From Ceratothoa steindachneri (taxonomy: Eukaryota; Arthropoda; Malacostraca; Isopoda; Cymothoidae): DNA of 64,000 nucleotides. Where the stretch lies: NCBI GenBank assembly GCA_963969495.1, contig OZ018322.1, forward strand, positions 158,874,848 to 158,938,847, read 5' to 3'. A program made the position numbers and the translations under genes. This document shows positions 21,100 through 32,184 of this stretch, piece by piece; position 1 is the first letter of the stretch, and each line of letters starts with the position of its first letter. The notes beneath the pieces were generated by a model, which did no database searches, was not told where the DNA came from, and saw only the letters and a list, made by a program, of their open reading frames with translations.

Positions 21100-22980
21100 C
21101 TGGCGTCAGGTCTTTAAGTTTCTAAAAGATTCTACCCTACCTGATCTTTTTGTTTTTCCTTAAAGATCATTATTTCCACTCTATAAGTTGCAAGTGTCAA
21201 GAATATTCAAGCAAAAATAATAAGACAATTTTTTTCGCTAATGGGCAATTAGATTTTTTTTAGCGTATTTACGTGAGTGACGATACCACTATTTAAACGG
21301 TAAGAATAGCCGCCAAATTTTGTTTTTGATGTGGTAAAATTACCAGTCATAATTCAGGTTCCCTAGATAGTTATTTTCTTTTTTTAGTGTGCACAATTAA
21401 TTGGAAGCTTTAGTAAGTTTTTTAGGGTGAAGGGGTAATTGTTAATTAGAAAAAGGTTAGATTTGTTGTATAGTCAATTTGAAATTTTAGAATGTACATT
21501 ATAGGAACTGAATTTGCAATTGAGAGTGACCAAAAGCCATTGTCATACCTTCGTAATTTTAAGACTTAAAATGGACCACTAATCGTTGGAGTCAGTTTCT
21601 CATGGAATATTAATTCCGTATTTTGTATATCAAGGGGAGTCATAATTGTTTAGCGAATAGTTCATGTTGAAATCAATCAGAAGACCCTATTGCCATAAAT
21701 TAAAGATAACATCAACGTATCTCCTTCTAAATATGCTTGCTAATATGTTGTATATATAGATTAAGTGTTTGAAGTGTTGTATAATTATTCTCTGTGCAGT
21801 GTGTCTTTAGTAATAGTTAATTTTTTTTCTTTTATTTAGATACCCAATCTATTTTATGGCTTAATTTTTTTTTTTTCTTGTGGGGGAAAAACCTGTGCGT
21901 ATAGTCTGAAGTAATTATTATTATTTGATAACCCCACTCATGTCCAAATTTTGTTTGTATCTCGTTGCACAAATACAATTTTTATAGCATCTCCCCTAAA
22001 GAAAAATTAGTTCGAGACATTTTTTATTCGCACCCGACTTGTGGGAAAAAAAATATCTTCCTGAAAAGGGAGGAGCGTGGAAGAATCAGAGAGAGAAAGA
22101 ATCCCCTCCACCCGACCCCCCCAGTTCACCGTTGACCACTCTAAATTCGTGTGCTCTATATACTGCGGAAGTTAGAACAATTGAAAGGCTATTAAGTGGG
22201 AATCGTGCCTTTGCGCTATAGAACCCTATCGCGACCCAAGGCAATTAGGGAAGTCTGTTGGCGATGAGGCTTATCCCCGTCTAGACAATTTCGGGGTATA
22301 TATTCGACACCTCGAAGTTCACATGGCGATTGTATCTGAAGTCGCCGTCCAGTAGGTTAGGTGTAACGTCTTTATTAGTTGAGAGGAAATCGAATACCTT
22401 TTCGCCAAGAGAATAATTGAGTCATTGTCGAAAAGCCAAGGAAGAGCTAGTCATCACTCAGTGTTATTCATGGGAAGAGTTAGGCGCGCTTCAACACTTC
22501 TCACCACGTCTTTGGAATTTAAAGATCGGAAAAGCCATCCCCAAATCACTCTTCATTTGCCTCTTAAGGATAAGAGCCCCCCCCCCCCCCTCAAATTCAC
22601 TTGCCCGAAGTTGAAATGAGCGTCCCGTGAGACGTCCACAAATTCAAGTTTGAACTTACCTACCTGGTCCTACTCGCCGCACATCAAAGTAAAATAGATT
22701 TAACCCCCGCTTCGTTCAGCTCCTCCCACCTTTACCACGTCGAACTTCAAGGATCTCCTTTGCTCTAGAACTTGCATAATTGTAAAATCATTACTTAATT
22801 AATTATCTCTCGGTTCAAACTTAATTGATAGTGTCAATCATCTTAGCAGTGAACCGTCAATATTTAATTGCATTGCCATTAAACTTGCCCTATAAGTATA
22901 TGGAATCTTTAGTCCTATTTAATTATATTTTTGTACCCGGGTCTTAATAATGCTTGGCCTAGCATCTGTGTATTTATAAC
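21100..22980. other. Unassigned sequence between LTR-like repeats
   Basis: Probably the decayed interior of the element whose LTR ends are at 20745-20862 and 22983-23073. From about 22260 the plus strand has a moderately long stretch with few stops (AYPRLDNFGVYIRHLEVHM ... RIIESLSKSQG), perhaps gag-like, but I cannot match it to a family. A C14 run lies at about 22578-22591. Confidence 0.35.
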
Positions 22981-22982
22981 AC

Positions 22983-23073
22983 TCTTAAAGTCATCCCCAG
23001 GTGGAGCCTTAATTTTGGTCGTCCAGTAGGCTAGTGTGCGTATACAGCGTACACTGCTCATACCACGACACAC
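22983..23073 (+). repeat. LTR-like repeat, second copy
   Basis: Direct repeat of 20745-20835: tcatccccaggtggagcc, gtgtgcgtatacagcgtaca, cataccacgaca. Separation is about 2.2 kb. Differences are several per 20 bases, so the pair is old. Confidence 0.65.
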
Positions 23074-23079
23074 TTGATA

Positions 23080-23860
23080 TTTTTCTCCCCCTACCCCATT
23101 TCATCTCCTATCCCTATTCCTTCCCCCTTCCTCTTTCCTATCTTTCCAAATCCCTTTAACTTCACTTCCTCTCTCTCCACCTGTATTTTACTCTCCCAAC
23201 AGGAAAGCGGCATGATGGAGGGGGAACTCATTCATAAATATTTATAATAAAATTCAAACTATTAAAAAATCACGTTCTTAAAATCTACACTATGCCCTCC
23301 TTCTCCCCCCCCCCCCTCGCCCTCTCTCATCTTCCCTTCTCCCTTACTATTTCCCTCCATCACCGCTCCACTCTCACTCTTTCACTCTCCCCATCATCCC
23401 CTCCAATTCCCCCTCTCTATTCCTCCACCCACGTACCCCCTCTCTCTCCCGGTTCCCCCCGCCCCAACACTGTCCAAAGGATAGAAGAGGGTGAGCTGTA
23501 GGAGAGATAGTTCCAAAGAGATGGAGAGGCAGATATAAGTGGAAGAAATGGAAGTGGAAGAATGGATACGTGGAGTGGGTGAAGGGATAGGAGGAGTGGA
23601 GGAGAGTTGGAAAAGATAAAGTAGGAGGAGATATGGGAAATGCGGGAGAAAGGGAGAGAGGGATGGTGGGAGATTGAGGGTGATAAAGAGAGGGAGGATA
23701 AGGTGCTGATACAGATCTGGGAATGAGGAATGAGGAGAAAGAGGTCATGGGAGAGATAGGGACAGGGGTAGAAATAGAGGAAGGGGGAAAGAGGTGGAGA
23801 GGAGGGGGAAAGAGAATGTAGAGGGAAGGGGGTATAAGGAGGGGAGAAAGAATGCACTCG
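23080..23860. repeat. Polypyrimidine tract followed by polypurine tract
   Basis: About 23080-23460 is almost all C and T on the plus strand (ctctctcat, cttcccttctccc). After a short mixed segment, 23495-23855 is almost all A and G (gaggaggagatatggg, gagagggatggtgggag). The halves can pair as an imperfect long hairpin, and each is a candidate for triplex-forming DNA. Long Ser/Pro-rich open frames on the minus strand here are a product of composition, not genes. Confidence 0.85.
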
Positions 23861-23908
23861 AAATTGATACTAGTTTCCTTTTCCACTTTTTTAAAGAAAA
23901 TTGATTGG

Positions 23909-23912
<4 letters not shown>

Positions 23913-23975
<63 letters not shown>
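23913..23975. repeat. (TA)n microsatellite
   Basis: 63-base alternating tract. It is immediately followed by tagggtgggcc, the left candidate terminal repeat of the element 23976-28900. Confidence 0.97.
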
Positions 23976-23978
<3 letters not shown>

Positions 23979-24169
23979 GGTGGGCCAAAGATGTATGCAC
24001 AAAATTGAAATTAGTTGGAAATGTTCTCCACATGGCTAAATTTATGCTATAAGATGTTAAAAGAGCTGATGCAAAATAATGAGTAAATTGGTGAATATTT
24101 AGAGGTTGCTATTTTTTTTCCATATTTTTAAATTTCAGTTAAAATATTGCAACTTTTTAATAGTAGGTG

Positions 24170-25632
24170 TAGGGGAATGGTCAATTCCCCCCTTCCCCCG
24201 TTCACTCGTGAGGCAGTCCCAAGGTGGTTACCGCAAGGACATCCGCCCCAGGCATCGGCGAGTCAAAAGCGTAAACACAACGTGGCACAACTCGGTGCCA
24301 TGAAAGACCCTAAAGGTCATAATGTAAGATCTCCCCCAGGAGAGTGAGATTCAGTTTCACGTCAAATAAGAAATTGGAGACGTGTTTCTCCCAATCTCGA
24401 AGGCTAATGAGGAGCCGATGTTTGACTTCGTGGGAAAGACCGTTTGGAAAAAGAACTCTCCTAGGGCCGCCCTCAAGCTCCTCCCCCCCTCTTACCACTC
24501 CCCCAGTGGGGTGACGAGGTATAAATGAGGAACTCTGAGGAAAATCGTGGTAGTATACGTCAGTCTCTTGGTGACGAAGTCCTCGGATCCAAAACCGAGC
24601 TACCGAGACTAGAAAGGTAGTTTACTTGGGTTGCCAGACCAAGAAGTACCCTGCAAGAGAGGCAGGGCTACCTACCTTAAGGGGCTAAGAAGAAGCTCAT
24701 CCTCGAGCTAAGTCCCTGGTTATCAAACCAAACGATAAGTGAACTTTGGTAAGTTCGACTTACTCTCGCCAGAGAGACTCCTCATATCCTGGTGCACCTT
24801 AAACCCCAGTGGTATTCCTCGTCCTTGAGGAATTAAGAAGAAGAAGGAAAAGGCTCCCCCTCGAGCCCGTTATTCGGTGGCCACACCGAACTCTTAAGTT
24901 AACTTGGTAAGGAACCAAGTTCAAATTATTCTTGCCAGAGAAATCCCCCTCCGTTATCCTCGCCCTTGAAAAAGACCCTCCCCGAGTTCAGTCCTCGTCC
25001 ATAAGGAAATAATAACGAAGGAGAAAAGCTCCTCCTCAAGCTCGTTACCCGGTGATCACACCGCACTCCAAGTTAACTTGATTTAAGAACCAAGTTCGAC
25101 ACACTCTCGCCAGAGAGACCACGACTGCCTAGCTGTTGCATAAAGCACCGTATTGGTTCTCGTCCATGAAGAACCCACCCACCCGGAAGAACGTGTGGAC
25201 CCCCCAGCTGCCACCCTCACCAAAACAACCGTGTGATCTAGCTCATCTTCATCTGGCCGGCGGCACGCGTCAAGAGTAAATAACGTTTCTGAGGCCTTTA
25301 AACTCCACCTTAGTCCGTAAGCCTAATTCTTATATTATTGTTGTGTGTAGAGAAAACGTTAACCAATTTTAGAGGGTAAACTAATTTAATTAATGCTTGT
25401 TTAGGATAATCTTCAGAGTATTGCTGTAATTAATGTTTAAATGTTATGTATTCAATTGACAAAGGTAAAATATAAGTTTATTTTGGGATTAATGTTCGTT
25501 TCTCTTATATATATCCTTACGTGTTGCAGAACGGCTCTGTTCTTTAAGATATTCTTATAATATCAATATATTAGACACTCTTAGCACTCTTAGAATAGAA
25601 CAAAAAAAGGGGTGGCATTCTACGACACTAAA
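24170..25632 (+). other. GC-richer block, possibly a long LTR
   Basis: Clearly less AT-rich than its surroundings, with no ORF. It begins near gtgtaggggaatggtcaa and ends with ggggtggcattctacgaca at 25612-25632, followed after 11 bases by tggtgtcaggt, the same primer-site-like string seen at 20843. The mirror of the end, tgtcgtagaatg, occurs at 37549, consistent with TG...CA LTR termini of one family. It carries the tandem repeats at 24620-25120. Confidence 0.4.
24620..25120 (+). repeat. Imperfect tandem repeat, about three units of 150-200 bp
   Basis: Each unit has, in order, an aagaagaagg-like A/G run, ctcctc(a/g)agct(c)gtta, a ggt(g/t)(a/g)ccacac segment, aagttaacttg(g/a), gaaccaagttc and ctcgccagagagac. 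Clear units start near 24690, 24835 and 25015. They contain no ORF. Confidence 0.7.
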
Positions 25633-26169
25633 TAAAAGTGGTGTCAGGTAAGTAGGATTTTTATCAGAAAGAATTCTACGACAGTAGGCATTTATTGGTT
25701 GTTACTTATATACTATCATATATTTGTCATTGATAACTCATTCTTTATGAATTACAATAATTCGCAAAAAAATCAAGATATTGCATTATCTGAAAAGTGG
25801 AATGACATTCACATACTCGGCGTATGATGCAATAATAATTGTTGTTTCAGCTTGTTGATTTCTGAGCCCATTTGTAAAGTGATGACGTAATAACACCTCC
25901 TGGTTTCAAATTGTGATGCAATCGCACCATTTCCTATAGTAGTCAGCGAGGATTGATTAATTGATCATATCTAATTTGAAATTTAACAGTTGACGTAATA
26001 CAAGTGAATACAAGTTCTGGTTTATGCAAGTATATATATAATTATTTAGGTAAGTAGAATACTTTGTTTATTCAGTGCATAGATAATTTGCCGTTTTTTA
26101 TCAATATCAGACTTACTTAAAGAATATTAGAATTATATGTTAACTCACTTTATGTTCATATTTTAATTC

Positions 26170-26172
<3 letters not shown>

Positions 26173-26254
<82 letters not shown>
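26173..26254. repeat. (TA)n microsatellite
   Basis: 82-base alternating tract, about 190 bp upstream of the transposase-like gene. Confidence 0.97.
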
Positions 26255-26258
<4 letters not shown>

Positions 26259-26442
26259 GACTGCCGTAATTACAAACACAGGAGCCTATTTATTTATGTG
26301 AAATGAAAGCTTATTCTTTTATGAATATTGAATATTTAGATATTTGAGAGTATAAAAAAATATCTTCTAAGTATAACTAAATGGAGGGGAACCATGAGCT
26401 CACTCAGTTACAATAAATTTTTATTTCTGTTTTTTCAGACTA

Positions 26443-28602
26443 TGGCTGGAAGTATTCGTTCATCTGTGGCAGTCTGGCTTTTAGGACATCCTGCTAGTGA
26501 GCTTTCATATGCAAGACTAGCAGCATGTAGTGATGTGCTTCGTGTTGTTCAGTACCACCATCAAGTGGAGTCCATGACTTTGACACAAAGTTACAACCTC
26601 GCTTGCAAAAAAGTCATAAAAGTATGGTAAAGAGCACAAATTCCAATACAGCGAATATACTCTTGCATTAGGAAACTCTCAAGGTTGTATGAAGTATACC
26701 TTTCCTTGAAGAAGAACCACAAAACCGAACTGTACTTAGGTATAATGAATGAGCGTAGTTTCGATTCTACTCTTTCAAAACTTTTTACATAGCCTCAAAA
26801 AATGATTTAAATGTGGTAAAAAATTAAGAAAACCACCACATTTTGTTGATACAGAGAGAAAACAATTTCTCCTGCAGTGTGTCGTGCCGTGATAAGATTA
26901 CTTCATTTAGGGAATCCCACAAAAGATATCGACATGAGAAGGTTTACAATACAAAGAAAAATTATCTACTTCTAAAATTCAAGACGAGGCTGCTACTCAT
27001 GCAGATTTTGAGTCATCATCATCTGAAGAATGCACAATTTAGTTCTCTAAATTTAAAAAATATCTTTACAACTTCAGGTGTGGGTGCTGTTCTCGATCGT
27101 GCAAATATTACGGATAAAAAAACAACAATGGTTGCTGGATCAATAACACAAGACTTGAGTTAGGATATTGCAGCTATGATACTTCCCAGGAGTTCTATAC
27201 GACGTTCCAGAAAGCAAGTTAGAGAGGCATCATACAATTTTTACAAAGCTTTGTTGTCTGTTGAAGGACCGATCCCTCTTCACTGGGATGGAAAACTACT
27301 ACTTGCTATTGATGGGGCAAAGGAAACAGTAGAACGAATTGCAATAATAGTTTCTGTAAATGGAATGGAAAAACTTCTTGGTGTGCAAAAAATAACACGA
27401 GCAACAGGAGAAGAACAGACTATGGCATGCATATCATCAATTAATGACTGGGATCTTCGTGACGAAGTTAAGGCCTTGTATTTGAAACAACTGCATCGAA
27501 TACAGGCCTACAAAAAGGAGCCTGTACCATAATTAAGAAAGTATTAGAAAGCGAGCTTGTTTGGATTGCATGCCGTCATCATATTTTCGAAATTATGTTG
27601 TCATGTGCTTGCAATATTTTACTTCGGCCTACAAGTGGTCCAAAGAGGAGTCGCTTTGAACGTTTTAAAGAACAATGGTCCTCACTTAAAAAGGATTCTC
27701 TTTTAGAGGCGGATAGCAGTTTATTCGTCAATCCAGTAATGCATAATCTTCGAGGAGAAATCGTCCCATATTTTCAGGAAGCTTTGAAATGTCGTAGGTG
27801 CGTGACAATTATGAAGAATTGCTGCGACTCACTCTCATCTTTATTGAGGGCATTGATATGACCTAAGTTATATTAAGAGCCACAGGAGCGACTTATCATG
27901 CACGCTGGATGGCTGAGGGTATATACTTGTTTAAGCATAAACTGAAACAAACGGAACGTGAAAATGCCAATATTACAGAGTTCTCTCTTTTTATTGCTTT
28001 GGTCTACTCGCGTTTTTGGAATGAAGCCCATTTTGGGATTAATGCTCCTTTAAATGACATTCTGCTTCTTAAAACTTTGCAAAAGTACCCATCTCAGACA
28101 TTATCTAAAGAAGCAACCACATCTCTTCACGACACCTTTGGTATATTGGAGAATATTTTGTTGGTCTTGCATTTTTCGATCATAGAATTAATGCAGCGAC
28201 CAAACTAAAGATGGTCTCCATCTCCAACGTAATGAAAACACCAAAGTTGTTCGCCGATTGAATCTTACAAAAAACATCGAGAATTTGGACTTGCATAAAG
28301 TGGTAACTCAAATAACTAAGCTAATCTGCAGTCTCCTAATGAAAAAGGGATACAAGTTTGCAGAGGATACATTCCTGAAAACTAACCCAAGTTCTTGCGA
28401 AGAGAATACGTGTTTTCAAGAATTTCAACGTCGAGCGATTAACTTAATGGTTGTTAAAGATCCAGAAGAAAGAGGTAATGCACTTATCAAATCGTATAAT
28501 GCATCTCTAAAAAAAGATGAAGACCAGAAACAAATGCTTATCAGACTTGTAGGGGAAACATCACAAAAGTTTTCCCTCATGCACAAAAGGATCAATGTTT
28601 AA
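26443..28602 (+). pseudogene. Unclassified DDE/hAT-like transposase, broken
   Basis: Starting at atggctggaag (26443), one frame reads SVAVWLLGHPASELSYARLA, CSDVLRVVQYHHQVESMTL and, past a stop, a RAQIPIQRIYSCIRK helix. After a degenerate stretch, 27176-27480 gives RRSRKQVREASYNFYKALLS, HWDGKLLLAIDGAKETVERI and AIIVSVNGMEKLLGVQKITR. A frameshift near 27478 moves into an ETTASNTGLQKGACTIIKK segment and ELVWIACRHHIFEIMLS. Then come GPKRSRFERFKEQWSS, HAGWMAEGIYLFKHKLKQTE and PLNDILLLKTLQKYP. The D-rich WDGK, the TTxSNTG block and the CRHH motif recall the D, D and CxxH positions of hAT transposases. I know a similar uncharacterised family in aphids, mites and Hydra. At least six breaks make it inactive. 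Confidence 0.6.
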
Positions 28603-28877
28603 TTAGCAATTGTATTTATAATTTGTGTCAAAAAGAAATCATTTTCAATTTAACTATTTTGTTTTCACTTTAAGCTAAAAATTAAAAAAAAATTGTCTTT
28701 TAACACCAAGATCTGTTTTAAATAATCTAGTATTTGCAAAGATTGTTCATTTCTATGGCAAAAATTAATTTCCAGCAGACTAATAAGATCCTTTATTTTT
28801 CGATTTTTATGAAATTGAAAATGTGACCTACTGTTCAATGTGGTAATACAATCAGGCATGTGGCGATAAAACTAAAA

Positions 28878-28900
28878 AAAATTGGGGGCGGACCACCCTA
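28878..28900 (-). repeat. Right candidate TIR
   Basis: Read on the minus strand, tagggtggtccgcccccaat. It is the partner of the sequence at 23976. The following atatatatta resembles the (TA)n to the left of the other end. Confidence 0.4.
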
Positions 28901-28904
28901 ATAT

Positions 28905-29740
28905 ATATTAACAATGTCATCGAAAATGAAATTTGATTACCGTTGATAAAAGTTGGCGGTATGTGAATTTGATGACAAGTTTGCAATTTTTATTACACTG
29001 TTAGCAAAGGTTAAAGTCTTCAATGTTTTGCATCTGTGCTGAATTTGAAGATCAATATAACGCATAAGAAAGAAAGACTCCATACTAGGTTACGAATACG
29101 TTCGTTCTTAAAGATTTTTTTTCTTACAATGGAAATTTTTGTTAACTAAATTTTAGTTTGATATAGGAAAAGGTAAAACATGGTCGAAATTATTAATTCA
29201 GATATACTGCCTACCTTCTAGTTGTGGTTGGTAGGCGTAATTGCTTAACTAATGGTATTGAATATTTAATATTAAGTGACTTGGTAGGTTTTACACTTAC
29301 CTTGAGTAAATATATATATATATATATATTTGAGCCAATTATCATTTATAGCTTTTATTAACACTAGTAGCTTAATCTTTCCTTACTACAATATTGAACT
29401 TTGGATATAATATAAAAGTTGTAATACTTTGATTATAAGTATAATAACAAAGTATTGTAGAAACAAATGTATCTATTAATACTCAAAACATCGAATTTGT
29501 TGTGTGAAACAATCATCAAACCTTTGACAATTATTCTAAAGTCTGTATTATTACCTAGATTATATAAATTGCCAAAGGATAATAGCTTAAAGAACTACAG
29601 AAAATAGAAACAGAAAAGACCATAGGATCCTTTAATACTAGCCCGCAATATAAATTTTTATTTTAATATCCAACCCACCCACACTCTTTACCTTTTTACA
29701 TTAATGAAACCTGATGTTAAACTTCTTCCCTATTTCTAGA
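28905..29740. other. AT-rich sequence, no gene
   Basis: Contains only a short (TA)n at 29311-29329. No ORF, TIR pair or RNA gene seen. Confidence 0.6.
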
Positions 29741-29744
29741 GAGT

Positions 29745-30150
29745 TCACAATTGCAGTCAAGTGCGTGCCGTAAGTTGTTTTGGTGTTCGTTCTCCCTCCA
29801 GCTTCTACATATTTCTAACGAATTGGCCCAAATGTTTTCAATATGGTTTAAGGGATACCATTTGCTCGTCCATTCCAGTAACTGTAAGACTTCTCTTCCT
29901 CGAAACTATTATTGGAATATTCTTGTAGTATTGTTCGGGCAATGGTCAAAGCGAAGATAATTTGGGGAGATGGAAAGTGATTATTTCTGTCCAGGAGCGA
30001 AGGAAGTAAAAAGGTTCTCTAAAATATCTGAATAATTTACCGCTGTAAACATCCCCTTGATCTGTTTGACATCCCCCTAGCAATACTGGAAAGCCATCTC
30101 CACATATTGGTGGTTACGTGGCCACCTAATAAATGCTCCACCGTTCGTAT
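29745..30150 (-). pseudogene. Tc1-like transposase remnant, C-terminal half
   Basis: On the minus strand, shifting frames give a VNYSDILENLFTSFAPGQ segment (about 30040-29985), expected just before the second catalytic Asp in Tc1 transposases. Then comes NGIPLNHIENIWANSLEIC (about 29875-29820), matching the SPDLNPIENIWG block that carries the last acidic position. The block is followed by a helix with RSWRENEHQNNLRHAL. The catalytic DNA context itself (QQDNA) is lost. Stops are frequent. No TIRs found. Confidence 0.5.
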
Positions 30151-30159
30151 ATGTAGAAG

Positions 30160-31940
30160 AAACATAAATAATTTGAAATGTATTTGTCGCTCTCATAGCA
30201 AAGTTCTTCAAATTTTCAAAAAGGAATAAATGATAGCTGTATGCACTAGTTTTTTCAACTATGTCTAGTCTTTGTATTAAAAAATATAATTAATGGACAG
30301 ATGGAGAAGATATTGATCCGAGGCAATACGTAGTGCAAATATTTACAAATAATACAAAGAGAGAGAATGAAGCGACGCCCAAATTTCAAGGTGAAGTAGG
30401 CTTAGCAAGGAACTTACAAATACGCACCTTGTTGGACCTATGAAATATAGAAAGCAGGCTGTACTCAAGCAGCAGCATTGTATAATAATAGTCCATGTGC
30501 CCTGTTTACGACACAAATATATACCGCCAAACACACACATTAGTGTCAGTCAAAGAAAAAGGAAAAATGGTTGAGAAAGGAGTAATAAAAAATCATGCAG
30601 GAGTCCGCAAGAGGCAGGGAGTCATAGAGATGTCATGAAAATGGAGTAATAGGCCCGCTTGAACATACTACACGCCCGTCTCGAATTATTTTTATGCCGA
30701 AACTATCCAAGTTCTACGCCCAAATTAAGACTCTGCGATTCCTCCGTTCGCGATTTCTTTGCTACAGGTAATCCATATTGATCATTTAAACTCAGCCTAC
30801 CTAATCTTAAGCCTTGGTCAAGCGAAATACTTTCTACTACGAAGCCTACCAGTTTTTCTGCCAACAAAATTTAGAAGTCATTAAATCCTCTACCAGGAAA
30901 ATACAAAAATGCTCGTACATGTTTAGTAACCTGCGAGAATCGTCCATAACTCTGAACTATTTATTAACTTCGAGACTAGCTATAAGAAAATCACAACGAA
31001 GTAGAGTGAGAGATTTAGTTAAAATAAGGTAGATAGTATATGTTTAATATAATAATGAACGACTATATTACTATTGAAGTTGTATGATGCAACAAAATTA
31101 TGGATGAAAATAATTTAAATTCTTTTTAAAGCGTCCAAAAATTTGTTTTTTTTTCACTGTTAAGGGTATTATTTCTTAAATCTTTAGCAAATATTAAAGT
31201 TATTTAGATTTTGTCTCTATATTTTGTTACCGTAGCCTATTGCCTAACTGATATTAACTCTGAAAGATTTTACTCATGGGAATATTGTTTCGCATAAACC
31301 TAAAATAGCAGAAACTTCCTTAATTTTGATTAATTATTTGAATAGTAATGTTTACTATATTGAAATATTAGTTTGAAGAACTACAAAGAATAATCGTTCC
31401 TATCCTTTGATATATTGTCTTCACAAAATTATTCGTAGGTAGCTCATGCAGAATTTAATTTCCTTTTCTAAATAGGAATACTGTATCCGAAAAATCCAAA
31501 TCGTCTTCAAGATGAAGGCGAGCAAACGACAGTCGAAGACCACGGTGGTCTTATTTTATTCTTTGGTTTATGGTAATATTCTATTATAGATTTAATTTTG
31601 GTTTAAACAACCTAAGAAGTTCGTGTCAGATGCATTCAATACTATGTTTGCAAGTACTTCAGCAACATTTGTGAACAAATTTTCATCTATTCAAGTCTTA
31701 CTCAATACCGCGCGCTCTTTCTGTTGATATAATGGCAAAATTATGGTGAAATAGGGGTGTCCGCAGCGATATTTCTTGTATGTATGAGCGTAAATATACT
31801 GACTCTCGCGAGTTTCCCCAGTTGTCTCATTAAGCGTCTGTGGACGTAGCTGTCTAGAGGTGTTGGTTTGTTGTTTGCTGTAATGTAGTCATGTTGGTGA
31901 ACATAGGGGGTCGACACACGGGATTCAGAGTAGAGTTCTT
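30160..31940. other. AT-rich sequence, no gene
   Basis: Short random open frames only. No repeat pairs noticed except weak AT runs. The right part (31700-31940) may be 5' sequence of the Penelope-like element. Confidence 0.5.
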
Positions 31941-31970
31941 AATGCACTTTGCTTCCCTCTGTCTTGTGTG

Positions 31971-32095
31971 GATGTTTAGAATAGTTGTGGAAACTGCTCA
32001 GAACTGAGCGTGGTATTGTGTAAGTAGATAAGTGTTGGGTAACTTGTTTAGGGAAGGTTGTCTTTTATTGTAGCTGGATTCCTATTCTAAACATC
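31971..32095. repeat. 14-bp perfect inverted repeat
   Basis: gatgtttagaatag at 31971-31984 and ctattctaaacatc at 32082-32095, with a 97-base loop. It lies just upstream of the Penelope-like coding region and could be a structured 5' leader. Confidence 0.6.
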
Positions 32096-32184
32096 TGCGT
32101 TCTACATTTTCTTGTTTAGATAGCCTATGTTTTTCCTCTATTTTTTCTCGGAATATTTCATCCTATGCCCAAAGAATTTCATTA

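Larger units (their letters stand above)
23976..28900 (+). mobile_element. Candidate 4.9-kb DNA transposon with short TIRs
   Basis: tagggtgggcc at 23976 and ggaccacccta at 28890-28900 are inverted copies with one mismatch over 11 bases. Both abut AT-repeat DNA, so a target duplication cannot be read. The transposase-like gene at 26443-28602 lies inside, near the right end. The left 2.4 kb contains unrelated material (GC-rich block, LTR-like ending, (TA)n), which would have to be later insertions. The TIR pairing is short and could be chance. Confidence 0.4.

Noticed and set aside
23374..24033. Open frame of 219 codons, Ser/Pro-rich, minus strand (and a 146-codon relative)
   Set aside because: Produced by the purine/pyrimidine tract and (TA)n; low-complexity peptide with no domain.
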